Source of the DNA: Aricia agestis
Lineage: Eukaryota > Arthropoda > Insecta > Lepidoptera > Lycaenidae
DNA: 64,000 bases
Assembly (NCBI RefSeq): GCF_905147365.1
Contig: NC_056428.1
Span: forward strand, 41,893,001-41,957,000
Direction: 5' to 3'
The position numbers and the translations under genes were made by a program. The notes under the pieces were generated by a model that searched no databases, was not told where the DNA came from, and saw only the letters and a program-made list of their open reading frames with translations. Below, one piece after another: positions 1 to 10,955 of this stretch (the first letter of the stretch is position 1; each line of letters begins with the position of its first letter).

Positions 1-1072
1 GAAAAACATCTAACAACTACAACACTGAATTAATTTTAATTATGGTTTGTACATACCACGGCGGCTGCTACAACCAGAGTTGCAAATAACGCATTACTTT
101 AGTTAATGCATTGACGTTTCATTACTCATTACTAAAAGTAATGAGTTATTGAGGTGTCAGTTCCCATTATTCATTTCCTTTTTTTTAATGGCATAAAAAT
201 AAATTCTCATTACATTTTTTTGTAATGAGAAAAGTATCATCTTTACATTACTCATTTTTTAATTTGATGTGTACAGTGTACTTTAAAAATGTACATTACA
301 AATTACAATTTTTAATGTAAATGAGTTGGTACCTACTGTACCAAATTGTCATTACACATTACTTTTAAAAGATTTTATTTGACTTGCTCTATATGTAACT
401 TTTTTCAAAGACCACGAAACCCCCCCTAAACACTCCCCCACGAAAACCCCTCTGCTCATAACTCGGCTATCTTTAGTCCTGGACCCTCGAGTGAGGGCTC
501 ATTTCAATCAGGTAAAGACCCTCTACAACTTGGCCTCAATAGAATTCCCGAATTTTTGTAAAATGGCAATATAAAATACTCCATCACAAATTTTTTTTGT
601 AATGAGTAGATGAGAAGTCTTCAAAATATGCATAGAGACTTGTATGCATTTGAAGACTTCGCTCTTTTTGAAAACCAGCTACCAATTATCTATTATCCAA
701 CTCTTTACCAAATGGCAAATGTCAATGTCCTCATGACATTGACATAATGACAGGTAATGACATGTATGTGTGTATTCGGAAATTGCCATAGGAAAAAAAA
801 CACGATACAAGTAAAAAAAATTGAATGCAAAGAAATTGCAACGTTACAATAAAAGGGATAAAAACGGAACTCCTGCATAACGCCAAATTGTGAACAGCTA
901 TTTTCTTCATTAACATCAAAGACAAAAGCTATTCACAGAATTTCACACAAATTTTGATGACATTTTATGAAGTTTCGTATTAGCTAAATAAGTATGTGGG
1001 GCCTTAGCCCTGTCTTAACATATTTTGGTCTGGTAATTACAAATACTTACTTTTATATCTATAATCGACAAT
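1..1072. other. Non-coding, CATTAC-rich AT stretch
   Basis: No gene is supported. From about 90 to 620 the words CATTAC, TCATTA and their complements (GTAATG) recur roughly every 20-60 bases in both orientations. This resembles the subterminal motifs of DNA transposons, but no matching terminal repeats or target duplication were found. A loose hairpin lies near 612-662. Confidence 0.5.
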
Positions 1073-1133
1073 ATTGACATCATACCCCACTCCACAAAGC
1101 ACTGAGCTTTGTGGAGTGGGGTATGATGTCAAT
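1073..1133. repeat. Perfect 28-bp-arm hairpin
   Basis: The left arm is 1073-1100 and the right arm 1106-1133, with a 5-base loop ACTGA. I saw no mismatch in the arms. The arms contain the run CCCCACTCCAC. No terminal-repeat transposon structure surrounds it. Confidence 0.9.
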
Positions 1134-1697
1134 ACACGGGCAATGAATGAACTAGGTACTGCAGTCCAGCTCACATTCATGTGCTCCTGGTTAATTGCAA
1201 CGCGGAAACTGCAACCGATATATTTTCTTGTTTCAGTACCTACTACCTACTGCAACCACATGAAAAACACTTGAGAACTGAATCGCAGTAATTGTGGTGA
1301 TCATAATTCACAGGTGTACGTAATTTCCCAAAAGCTAGATTTAAATTGTGCAACAAATCGAAACTATCCTAAATGTATTTTGATATACCTTGACGCATAA
1401 TAATATATAATAGATTAGTTCATGGGTAGTTAAATCTATACTATTATTTAAAGAGGAAAAGTTTTTTTGTTTGCTTGTATTGAATAGACTCAAAAACTAC
1501 CTAATTAACTGAATTTAAAAATTCTTTCACCTACGGAAAGCTATATCGTTTGTGATGGAAATAGGCTATGCTTAATTCTGAATAATATTAGAGATCCTTC
1601 CGAAAATTGCAAAAATTTGCCATAAAATTACATAACTTCGCTTGTGCTGCGAAAAGTACTGATGATACATAAAAATAACGTTCAAAATATTTATATA
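1134..1697. other. Non-coding, no feature seen
   Basis: AT-rich sequence without a supported gene. The short open frames here lack any recognisable motif. Confidence 0.5.
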
Positions 1698-1699
1698 TA

Positions 1700-1796
1700 A
1701 TGTGCCCAAATGTGTGCGCAATACACAGGGTATACTTTCTATTCGATCACTCTTTCCCATCAGGTGGGACGGTTGACGGACACGACCGGTGAGAGA
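1700..1796 (-). mobile_element. SINE body fragment
   Basis: This matches the body of the complete SINE at 3287-3661: both carry a GTGTGCGCA word followed by a GGTGGGACGG/AGTGGGACGG block and a GACACGAC word in the same order. The tRNA-like head is missing. It abuts the poly-T start of the LINE tail at 1797. Confidence 0.65.
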
Positions 1797-2136
1797 ACTT
1801 TTTTTTTCAATGAAATAAGGGGGCAAACGAGCAAATGGGTCACCTGATGGAAAGCAACTTCCGTCGCCCTCGCAGCATCAGAAGCGCTGCAGGTGCGTTA
1901 CCGGCCTTTTAAGAGGGAATAGGGTAATAGGGGAGGGTAGGGAAGGGAATAGGGGAGGGTAGGGAAGGAAATAGGAGAGGGTAGGGAAGGGAAAAGGGTA
2001 GGGGAACTCACTCACTCGGCGAAACACAGCGCAAGCGCTGTTTCACACCGGTTTTCTGTGAGCCCGTGGTATTTCTCCGGTCGAGCCAGCTCATTCGTGC
2101 CGAAGCATGGCTCTCCCACGTCAAAGAAAGGACTGA
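1797..2136 (-). mobile_element. LINE 3' tail copy with GGGTAGGGA tract
   Basis: The copy starts with poly-T (the 3' poly-A on the minus strand). It continues with the GCAAACGAGCAAA and TCACCTGATGG words found in the LINE tail at 55016-55598, then a polypurine GGGTAGGGAA tract, then a CGGCGAAACACAGCG block ending near GGCTCTCCCACGT. The same composite recurs at 12123-12462 and 35440-35765. The block beyond the polypurine tract is not in the 55-kb LINE, so the family is either a distinct LINE or a SINE that uses a LINE tail. Confidence 0.7.
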
Positions 2137-2379
2137 CATGCCCCGTGCCCGCTCCACGCATGGATCGACTTTCTCAAAAAAGCGAAACGAAGTTAGCGGG
2201 GTCAGCTAGTAACAAATAAAATAAGAAAGTTCACCAATTAAAAAATTGTGCTTTTGATTGTTAAATTAAAAAATGAAAAAAAAAAAACATTTAAATGCAT
2301 TACCAGTCAAATATTAAAACAACAATTTCCGTTGCACTTTTTTTAAGTATGTTATTAGCTAAACTTTAATTAGTTTTCG

Positions 2380-2520
2380 CAAAAAAAAACTAACTTTTTT
2401 AGAGAAATTGAAAAATATAAACAGCATTATCTAATTAACCGTGTTTTCGCGAAGTCCCTAGAATTTTTGCGATAATCCGATTTATCAAATCATCCTGCGA
2501 CATATACAATACGGTACGGA
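2380..2520. mobile_element. Solo arm of a foldback DNA element
   Basis: This 140-bp stretch is closely related to the right arm of the inverted-repeat element at 58965-59735. They share GTGTTTTCGCGAAG, TCCCTAGAAT and TTTATCAAATCATCCT in the same order. Only one arm is present here. Confidence 0.65.
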
Positions 2521-2703
2521 CGGTATCCGATCCTTTAATATCATGATCTATGGCATATTGTATCGACAATTTAGCTCTCAAATTTTTTCTCTCTCTCACG
2601 GTTGTAAAATGGCTATTTTAGTTTTTCTCGGGCTTTCACACTAATCTGACCACTTCTCATGTTATAAATATCCTATGAAGATAAAAAAGCTATCATTTCT
2701 CCT

Positions 2704-2850
2704 TCAAGAAAAGAGCGTATTCCCTCCTAAAAGGCCAGCAACGCACCTGCAGCTCTTCTGATGTTGCGTGTGTCCATGGGCGACGGTAGTTGCTTTCCAT
2801 CAGGTGACCGGTTTGCTCTTTTGCTCGTTTGCCCCCTTATTTCATATAAA
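2704..2850 (+). mobile_element. LINE 3' end, heavily 5'-truncated
   Basis: In the plus direction the start can be read as the last residues of the reverse-transcriptase protein seen at 55073-55590 (the FKKRAYSLL region). The common tail follows (CACCTGCAGCTCTTCTGATG, then TTTGCCCCC) and ends in A-rich sequence. It is a very short copy of the same family in the opposite orientation to the others. Confidence 0.75.
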
Positions 2851-3275
2851 AAAATTGATAGCTAAACTTGTGGACTACGCTTACGCAGGCAATACGTTAT
2901 GAATTTCGTGTAATTGAACATACTTAGAAAAACCAAAGTTTAAGGAAAAAAATTAAAGTATATTAATTAGTATTTGTAGTGGTCTGTCAGCTGGACTTGA
3001 CATAACCTGACCACATCACGTGGGCGTGCCATCTGCTTACGAATCAATTCCTCCGATAGGACATGAATGACGTTACAAGTGTAAGTGATCCGCCGCCAGC
3101 GAGCGCACTGTACCACATCCGTGCTCCTCGACAGGCCAGCTGGAGGTGCATCCTTCAAAGTTATGATTTCCCGATAAACCTCCTCTATTTATATTCGAAT
3201 GCGTAAAGTACCTATACTTATGAACAACACTATACACGCTACATGTACACTTCGGAACTATAATATTACACGCAT
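2851..3275. other. Non-coding, no feature seen
   Basis: No gene, repeat or RNA could be supported in this stretch. Confidence 0.4.
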
Positions 3276-3286
3276 ACAGTTATAGT

Positions 3287-3661
3287 GGCTTAATAATAAT
3301 AGCTCCCACACCGGTTTCGGTGACGGTGGCCGGTTTCATTGAAACCAGGCCAGCTACGCAGGAGTAATTTTTATAGTGCCCAAGTGTGTGCGCAGTACAC
3401 AAGAGCACTCTCTATTCCTTTACTCTCATAACCCAGTGGGACGGACGACCGACACGACTGGCGAGAGATCAGGCGCAGGACCGAATTTTTACATGCCCAT
3501 CCGACGCATGGATCATCTTACTTGTCAGACAATCAGGTGATCAGCCTGCATTGTCCTAACCAAACTTGGAAATAACATGTTTCCAACGCGGGAATCGAAC
3601 CCACGACCTCCGAGTCAAGAGCCGCGCTCTATACCACTAGACCACGGAGGCGTTATACAGG
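3287..3661 (-). mobile_element. Complete tRNA-derived SINE with 11-bp target duplication
   Basis: Reading down from 3651, the head is tRNA-like: an A-box region GTGGTCTAGTGGTATAGAG and a B-box GGTTCGATTCC. A body of about 280 bp follows, with a short ATT-type tail near 3290-3300. The flanking 11-mer ACAGTTATAGT occurs at 3276-3286 and again at 3662-3672, a clear target-site duplication. The A and B boxes form an internal RNA polymerase III promoter in this class of element. It is not a tRNA gene: no acceptor stem closes after the B-box arm. Confidence 0.88.
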
Positions 3662-3672
3662 ACAGTTATAGT

Positions 3673-4993
3673 ATATAATAATAGGTAAACTTTCAGCTTT
3701 CCTAAACTGAGGAAGGTCTGGCCGTCGCAGCCCGCAGGCTCTCTCTACCATGAATTGTATTGATATTATTTTAAGACTTAAGTTGGCGAAATCCAGCCGT
3801 TCCCGAATTCTAGCGAGACATTCAAATTGCATAATATCACTTTTTTAGTGCTTTCGACAATAATTCGCTTTTCTACGTATTATTATCTATCAATTATTTT
3901 TTCGAAAATTAAAACTACATTGTAATCATTATTAGATTTAAGAAATAATATTATCTACTGTTCTTAATGAATGTTGTACACGCCTATAATTGGCTTACAC
4001 ATAAGTGCATGTTTTAGTTTAAGTATATTTAAATGTATTTCTGTGTTTTGCTGTTGGCGAGTCAAATAAATAAATAAATAAATAATATTATTAATAAATA
4101 AATAATAATAAATAAATAAATATCATAATAATATTATTAAAGACATAATGTCAGATAACGTTCATATCGCTGTTTAGATACGAGTACGTAGCAAGCTCCC
4201 TGTTTGTGATTTGGTGCGACCAATAAATTATTGTTATTTTTGCATCGTATAATATTATGTTATATTATGGCCAAGTTCATAATATTTACAAAACCATCAT
4301 AATGTTAAGGGCGTAAATCTCAGGTAGTTCCTTCCTCGCAAGGCATGGAGCTCGACATTTAAGCTTAGGCCAAACCTACGCGACCAGGCGACTGCGAAGA
4401 GGAGCGTCCAGTTGTCAAAATATGTGTGTTTTGTATACAAAAAACACATTTGACAACTTGACGCAACTTGACGCTCCGTCACTGACCCTCAGCTTTATAT
4501 TTTTAACACGTTTTTATTAGCTTGGGCTGCATGTATGTAACGGAATCTTTGAACACGACTTTTACCTATCTCAAGCGTGATTTTTTAGTTTTTTTTAACT
4601 AAGTATTATTATTTATTTCTTAAGTGAGGTTATTTGGACACTAAACTAACGATAGTGATGATGGTAAAGCTGAAGTGCAGTAACTAATAAGTAATAACTT
4701 TTACAGTGTCATGGTATCCTGGTGCTACTGCAGCGGGGAATGCACCGCCGACCGCGTTTCGCCCGTCCGCGTCATTCAGTACCATGGTCCACGTGGCATG
4801 TCGTAGGGCCGCGGCACTTTTTGCACTCTTTCTCGTACGTAGAATTTAGTGAGGAATGAAGATGGATGTTTTGTATACTTTCTTAAATTACTGAACGAAA
4901 CATACTAATACGTTGTCCCGCGAAGTATCATCCCGAAATAGTTTGAGTTTTCCGAGCGTAGATCATTCTCCCAGGTGCAACTTATCTATATCA
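3673..4993. other. Non-coding with AAT/AAAT simple repeats
   Basis: An AAAT/AAT microsatellite-like run lies at about 4066-4135. An imperfect hairpin occupies about 4400-4470, where TTGTCAAA and TTTGACAA words face each other. No gene is supported. Confidence 0.5.
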
Positions 4994-6597
4994 TCTATAC
5001 TAATATTATAAAGCGGAAGAGTTTGTTAGTTAGTTTGTTTGTTTGAACGCTCTAATCTCAGGAACTATAACTGGTCCAATTTAAAAAAATATTTCAGTGT
5101 TAGATAGCCCATTTATCGAGGAAGGCTATATTTTATCACGCTAGTACTAATAGGAGCGAAGCAATAGAGGAAAGTGTGGATAAAATGGGGGAAATTTATT
5201 TGAAAGGGCTTATTCACCCCCGACAAAAAAGAGGGGTTTTATAAGTTTGACATGTCTGTCTGTCTGTCTGTTTGTCTGTGTGTGTATCTGTCCGTGGCAT
5301 CGTAGCATCCAAACGGGTGGACCGATTTTGATCTAGTTTTTTTTTGTTTGAAAGCTGACATGATCGAGAGTGTTCTTAGCTATAATTCATAATCATCAGC
5401 CTGCTCAGTGCTGGACAATCAGGTTTTATCTGGTTCATGAAAGGCCGTTAGCAACTTGTAGTCGTTTGATGGGTTTTATATTTCATTCTAGTTCGTGACA
5501 TTTGTGAATATACAAGATACGTATACACATAATAATGGAAAGTTGACCTGGTGCAGCAGCATCACCTGGTAATCAATAGGATATCCAACTCCTCGCCAAC
5601 TTAGAGCAGATGTTTCGTGTTTGGGCTTATTTTAATTGCGACAACCAGTAAGAAGTAGATAAAGTATAAACAGTAAATATTTACATGCTGCTGCTCCACC
5701 ATCACCTGGATTCTATAGGAACCGAGCTTCGTATTAACCCAAAGTGGAGGTTTCATGTTTGGGCTCATATTAACGGCCTCATGGAAAAGGACATTGATAG
5801 ATGGTAATCATGAGAATATGATTCTGTTGATAGGAATTATTCTACACTATAACCAACACAAGTGTAAAAAGTATGAAATAAAATTAAATTAAGAAATTTA
5901 AAAAAGCCCCCGCCAAAACAACTTTAAAAAGTAATTAAATAATATTTACTGCCTTTAAGTTCAAATAATTCCCAACTTGTGTAAAGTAATATTTTAGTCC
6001 ATAATTTTTGTCACGGTGTGTCGTGGGACCGCTAATGTAGATTTTTGATTTCACATAACAAGTTTAAAGATCAATTCATAGCAATCTGAATCGAGATAGG
6101 TAACCAGCGACTTGGCGGTTGTAGGTTGTAGTTTTCTTGGCGGTCCCCCGACACACCTTGACAACAATTATGGACTAAAATATTACTTTACACAAGTTGG
6201 GAATTATTTGAACTTAAAGGCAGTAAATATTATTTCATTACTTTTTAAAGTTGTTTTGGCGGGGGTTTTTTTATATTTCTTAATTTAATTTGAACACGCT
6301 TATCTCAGGAACTACTGGTCCGATTTGAAAAATCCTTTCAGTGTTAGATAGCACATTTATCGAGAAAGGCTAGGTAATATTTTATCACGCTAAAACTAAC
6401 AGGAGCAAAGAAATAGAGGAAACAGTGAAAAAAATTGGGGGAAATTACTTGAAGGGGGCATAACTTACGAAGCAATTTTTCTGTCATTTGGTACAGATAA
6501 GAAGTAAACTACGTGAAAGATCATAGGCGTTTTTTTTGTTGCTCACTTATTTGTTTGTTATCTAATTTATGCGGGCGAAGCCGCGCAGAACGTCTAG
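4994..6597 (+). mobile_element. Non-autonomous Helitron, about 1.6 kb, composite
   Basis: The 5' end is TCTATACTAATATTATAAA at 4994, preceded by A. The 3' end is CTAG at 6594-6597, followed by T. The GC-rich hairpin GCGGGCGAAGCCGCGC lies just before it. These are the hallmarks of Helitrons: A|T insertion, 5' TC, 3' hairpin and CTRR. No Rep/helicase frame is present, so it would need proteins made elsewhere. The interior holds a TGTCTGTC run near 5250 and the foldback unit at 5881-6291, so it is a composite with captured or nested elements. Confidence 0.8.
5881..6291. mobile_element. Foldback element with about 150-bp inverted arms
   Basis: The left arm (about 5881-6032) and right arm (about 6139-6291) are near-identical reverse complements. 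Each contains CCCCCGCCAAAACAAC and TAGTCCATAAT or their complements. The spacer is about 105 bp. Shorter relatives occur at 10956-11085 and 35775-35875. The left flank (about 5535-5880) is also repeated, inverted, at 11086-11407, so the mobile unit may be larger than the foldback. Confidence 0.8.
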
Positions 6598-6608
6598 TTA
6601 ATCATATA

Positions 6609-7302
6609 TAGGGAATGCAATACCGGGATACCGGAATTCCGAAATACCGGGATCCCGCATGCATTTTGCGGGACTAATCCCGGTCAAAAATTTAGCGGGA
6701 TCCCGAGGGACTGGCGGGATTACAAAGTGAACTGGCTACAGGCAGCCCACTAAACAATTTTCCTTCAATTCACCTATAATTCAATGAAAATAATGTTCCT
6801 GCAACCAGCGTTGAAGCTGAGCCAACTTTTTCAGCTGCTGGCTACCTTGTGTCGAATATCAGGAGTCGTTTCGAGACACAACTTTTTTAACATACTTTTA
6901 TAAGCTTGGGCTGTATGTATGTAACGGAGTCTTTTAGCACAATTTTTCGTATATTTGGAAAAAAATTATAATTTTTATAAAAGCTGAAAATAAATAAGCT
7001 TATTTTTTTTACTATTATTATTACGTAGCCATTTCCAAACAAAAAGTTTATTTATTTATTTTTATATATTCTAAAGAATGAAGTATTAATAAACCCTTGT
7101 AAAAAAGTGTCTAACAAAGTTTGTTTTATTTGAGTTTCTAAGAATAAAACGGGTTCTATCTAGTAAAGTCATTAGTACGATTTATTTTACAAGTTTATGT
7201 CCACCATGCGGGATTCCGCAAATACCGGGATCCAGCGGGATTGTGATGGTTCAGTCCCGCAAATACCGGGATTGAAATTATCTTGCGGGATTGCATTCCC
7301 TA
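6609..7302. mobile_element. hAT-like element with 8-bp target duplication
   Basis: The ends are inverted (TAGGGAATGCAAT at 6609 and its complement ending at 7302). They are flanked by the 8-mer ATCATATA at 6601-6608 and 7303-7310. Subterminal words CCGGGAT and CCCGCAAATACC recur near both ends. Around 6798-6880 the plus strand can be read as a remnant of the hAT C-terminal dimerisation region (NVPATSVEAEPTFSAAG). The family consensus reads similarly around SAAG. The rest of the transposase is gone. The element sits just beyond the Helitron 3' end. Confidence 0.88.
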
Positions 7303-7420
7303 ATCATATACATACCGGTCAAAAGTTTATGCCCACAACATAATTCATTTATTAAATTTAAATAATATACGAATTAGCAAATGGTCCTTTTATATTATCA
7401 AACGAAAGTTAAAACTATGT

Positions 7421-7453
7421 TTTTACCACCAAACCAAACCAAACCAAACCAAA
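7421..7453. repeat. AAACC/AAACCA microsatellite
   Basis: Short run of CCAAA-type units, five or six copies. Confidence 0.7.
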
Positions 7454-7524
7454 AATAATTGTGTCCATTATTTGTAAGTATACTTTTATACGAGCGCATG
7501 TTTACATTTTTTAGGGGGTTGTTC

Positions 7525-8455
7525 GCGCACGAACGCATAGAGAGGCGGTGATTCGGGCGACGGCTGCTGTCGCACAGACAGATCACCGAATTAGAGCGTT
7601 GGGCCTCACAGTTGCATTGAACAAAACCGAGGCCGTTATGTTCTTGGGCCCAGGAATGCGCCACCACTGGGTTTGGAGATTGTCGTGAGCGGAACGAGGA
7701 TTGCCGTATCGCCGTCGATGACGTACCTGGGCCTTGTATTGGACGGGCGTTGGACTTTCGGGGAGCACTTCCGTCGGCTCTCCGAAAATGTCACGAGATC
7801 TGCGGGGGCCTTGGCGACTCTACTCCCGAATCTCGGGGGTCCGAGCCTGGGCTGTCGGCGCTTGTACATGGGTGTTATACGCTCAATGTCCATGTACAAT
7901 GCTGAGTAGCGAGACCGCGTGGACGGCAGTTGACACCTTCGCCCAGGAGGTTATGGCTGCCAAGGAGGAGGCCGAACGCAGCAGGGAAAGGGAGGCGGTC
8001 GACCCCTCGAGACGGCTAAGGCGGAGACGTGCGCGACGCCAGCACAATGATCCACCCTAGCCGGGGTACTCGTGGTGGCGGCGTGGGGACGCCGTCATTA
8101 AATTCGAGTCCCAGAGTGGGTCACGATGCACAAAACGCTCCGTGCATCGTGACACCAGAGAGGGCGGGTCCAAGCAAGCCCCAAGTGGGGCCTCTGTCGG
8201 CCTGCGGGGCGAGAAGCGCCCCCAAATGAGTGTGGTCTGACAAAGGTCGGACGGCCACTGACGGAGTTACGGTGGGTGTGTCCGGTGTCATGCCCGTGGC
8301 TTCGTCTTGGGTGGCGAGAGGAGCGTCGCAGAGTTTTAGTGGGTAGGGTCGCGGCACATACCATCTTCGCCGCGATGAGCCCCACATATCCGCAGCGGGA
8401 GTCCCCATCCCCTGCGTCGAATGCATTAATGCATTTCTCTGCGTGAAAAAAAAAG
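7525..8455 (+). mobile_element. R1-like LINE remnant, frameshifted and internally deleted
   Basis: Translation from about 7533 gives reverse-transcriptase C-terminal sequence (HREAVIRATAAV, then LNKTEAVMFLGPG). A one-base shift near 7670 leads into a second block (TYLGLVLDGRWTF at about 7716-7755). This ends after MSMYNAE at 7909. The next frame (about 7918-8060) gives a charged C-terminal tail (VMAAKEEAERSREREA, then RRRRARR), so sequence between the two blocks is missing. A GC-rich 3' UTR follows to an A-tract at about 8446-8454. The UTR contains a hairpin at 8121-8150. The assignment to the R1 clade rests on the protein pattern and is an inference. Confidence 0.75.
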
Positions 8456-8859
8456 GCGAGTGCGCGGAATTAAAATTTGCAAGTATAGCTGACTTGTTTA
8501 ATATTCTTTAACTGTGAATAATTGTTCCTTCCATGTTTATGATTGGAGTTTAGTGCCATGTTAAGCTCTGTGAGTCGCAAGAATCAAGCTTTTATTTATA
8601 CTTTGTGCACCGAGACACTCTTTTGTGAAGTTCTAATACTAATTGTTTTCGTTTTCGAAAATTTTGACAGCTTTAAAATAGGTATAACCAAGGAACTATC
8701 GGTTAAAACTCGTGCATTTATCGCTAGTTTACATAACTTAGGCAAAAGGAACCCTAACATTACGTCGAAAAATCGTGGATTCGTGAAAAAGTATACCCCT
8801 ACAATTATATTAACCTACATCATACATGTGCGCTCTCTTTCTTTTGCGAGGTACCCTTT

Positions 8860-9006
8860 CTGACGATATTTTTAGACTATCTGTGTACAAAATTTCATTA
8901 CAATCGGTTCGGTAGTTTTCGCGTGAAAGCGAAACAGACAGACGTCTGTCTCTCTCTAGAGTATCTCTGTCTAGAGATACTTTCGAATTTATAATATTAG
9001 TATAGA
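8860..9006 (-). mobile_element. Helitron 5' end fragment
   Basis: On the minus strand this begins with TCTATACTAATATTATAAA and a TCTCT/GTCTG tract. It then continues with the CCGAACCGATTGTAATGAAA block shared with the Helitron 5' regions at 34740-34918 and 49860-50087. No matching 3' end was found nearby. The R1 remnant to the left may have been inserted into it. Confidence 0.7.
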
Positions 9007-9735
9007 TAACTTATAACTCAATGATTGCTGATCTGGGGGCACGGCAGTGCCGCCGCCAAGGCGAGCAGAAAAGCGGCACGGCCGTACTATCCTTTTCTCG
9101 AACCAATTCAGGCTCTTTTTGACCCCCTATAACTTCATTGTGGATAAACCAACAAGCCTGAATAAAATTTTCTCGTTCCGTTATCCATGCACTCCTGGTG
9201 TAAGTGCAGCATGACAGGAATGCACTGCTGTCACACTGCTGTGAAACTTTCAGTGCCGATATTACTCCATTGACGTCCACCGCAGCAGATGGCCGGTTTG
9301 GCTACCCAACTAGGAGGCCTAGTTTAACTTGTATAGTAGGTAGTTAACATGATTGACAACGTCATAATATTAAAATTGTATTATATTACTGCGCCAACAG
9401 AGAAATTCGTATATAGTCCATAGGTAGATAGCGGACATGGATTTTTGGTCGGGCGGCTGGCTATGTCAGGTAAATGTTAGTCGTCTGTCTCACAACTAGA
9501 AGATACTTACCAGCACAGTACTAGTTACAACTTAGATCATAACAATATATCTATTCTCTATAGATATTCCGATACGCATACTATACACCAGGATTGCATA
9601 AATAAGGAAAGTTAAATTTTAAAACTCACACGCGTGCCTAAAAAATAGTAGCCTGATAACATGCTGATAATATTGCTGGTTTTGATGGCTTTACTTTTTA
9701 ATGTTTACGCTTTCTGATCCGAAAAAATCCCTTCC
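9007..9735. other. Non-coding, one doubtful open frame
   Basis: A minus-strand frame of 89 codons at 9011-9280 has no motif I recognise and shows repeat-like composition. I see no supported gene. Confidence 0.4.
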
Positions 9736-9738
9736 TAA

Positions 9739-9912
9739 TGGCAGGTTTACATTATTGCAATCCAGAGTTGGATTGCTCCTGTAATAATGTGAACGGGCAG
9801 TGGAATGCAATTCAGTTCATTCCAGAGCATTTCAGAACCCGTTTACATTATTACAGGAGCAATCCAATCGCTGGATTGGATCACTAGATTGGAATAATTT
9901 GTAAACCGGTCA
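9739..9912. mobile_element. 174-bp MITE with TAA target duplication
   Basis: The inverted ends (TGGCAGGTTTACA and its counterpart TGACCGGTTTACA) are flanked by TAA at 9736-9738 and 9913-9915. Inside, the block GGATTGCTCCTGTAATAATG occurs facing its complement. A TAA/TTA 3-bp duplication is characteristic of the PIF/Harbinger superfamily. It is too short to encode protein. Confidence 0.8.
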
Positions 9913-9946
9913 TAACAATGAATATAGAATTTAAAAGCATAATAAT

Positions 9947-10060
9947 AGGTTGGGAAAAAGGCTTTTTGCACTATAGTTTGTATGAACTTGTCATAAAATC
10001 TCTTGGGCTACCAATAGGCATGACGAAAAATTTTTTTTCTTGTTGGTAAGTGTGAATGGT
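9947..10060 (+). mobile_element. Probable mariner-type terminal fragment
   Basis: The block TTGGGAAAAAGGCTTTTTGC followed by ACTATAGTTTGTATGAACTT resembles termini of mariner-like elements I know from Lepidoptera. Only one end was recognised, so this is tentative. Confidence 0.4.
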
Positions 10061-10344
10061 CCTTCCTGGATAGCTTAAAAACTCTCCTATCCAAGATATT
10101 ATCACAATTTAAAACTCATACAAAATAGACCTTCCCAAAACGCTCCATACAGAATGTCAGCTAACTGTGACGTCACGCCTAGCTAGTTTGTTCGATAGCT
10201 ATGTTAAATATTACGTTTATGAAAGTGGTTTCATAAGAATAATTGTTATACATATAATATATATATAACTTATCGAATGGTATACAAAAGTAAAGGAGTT
10301 TTATAAAAAAATATTCGACTTAACTTTGAAGGTTCATAAAAAAA

Positions 10345-10690
10345 TAGTAGAATAGAATTGAATTGAATATACTTTATTGCGTTCAAGATATTGTACAACA
10401 TTCAGCAGAGATACAATAACGCAAAGGCGGCTTTATTGCTATTGAGCTATTTCTTCCAAGCGACCTTTGGTATCTATAGGAGTACAATAACAATTAACTT
10501 AGGGTATACTGTGCTCTAATAAAAACTATATGTATTGAAACTTAACAACTAACTTAAATTCTAATAATATTATATAATATATGCCTAATAATTACATAAA
10601 CATTTACATTCTAATACACAAATAATAAGTATATTATAAACTAATAAATACTCTATAATAATCAAATATTAATATACTTACTAGTACTTA
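10345..10690 (-). mobile_element. Jockey-like LINE 3' end
   Basis: It shares the order TATACTTTATTGC, then GGCGGCTTTATTGCT (GGCGGCCTTATCGCT in the other copy), then CTTCCA, with the 3' end of the LINE at 42095-44790. Only 3' UTR is present. The lower coordinate is the 3' terminus and the upper boundary is unclear. Confidence 0.65.
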
Positions 10691-10955
10691 CCTATGTTAC
10701 GAAGCTGAAATTTTGGAAACACTAATTTTTTAACGCTGTCTTTTTTTTTTTTAAATCAGCTAATCTTTGACCTTGTCGTCATCCCTATTGTATCTGGCTG
10801 ATTTTGGTATCATTAAAAAGTTTTAATTTTACAGAAGACAATTCCAAATTCAAATTAGGTAAATGTGAGATTCTCATTTGTTTTTCTTATTGTTAAAATA
10901 AGTGATTCTAATGAAGAAATTCGACACATTTTAAAATTTTATTACAATAAACATA

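Noticed and set aside
3582..3652. Possible tRNA gene on the minus strand
   Set aside because: It is the head of a SINE with an 11-bp target duplication. The acceptor stem does not close.
8543..8863. 106-codon plus frame
   Set aside because: No motif, and its 3' part runs into a Helitron 5' region.
9011..9280. 89-codon minus frame with several cysteines
   Set aside because: The Cys spacing does not form a known finger and the sequence looks repeat-like.
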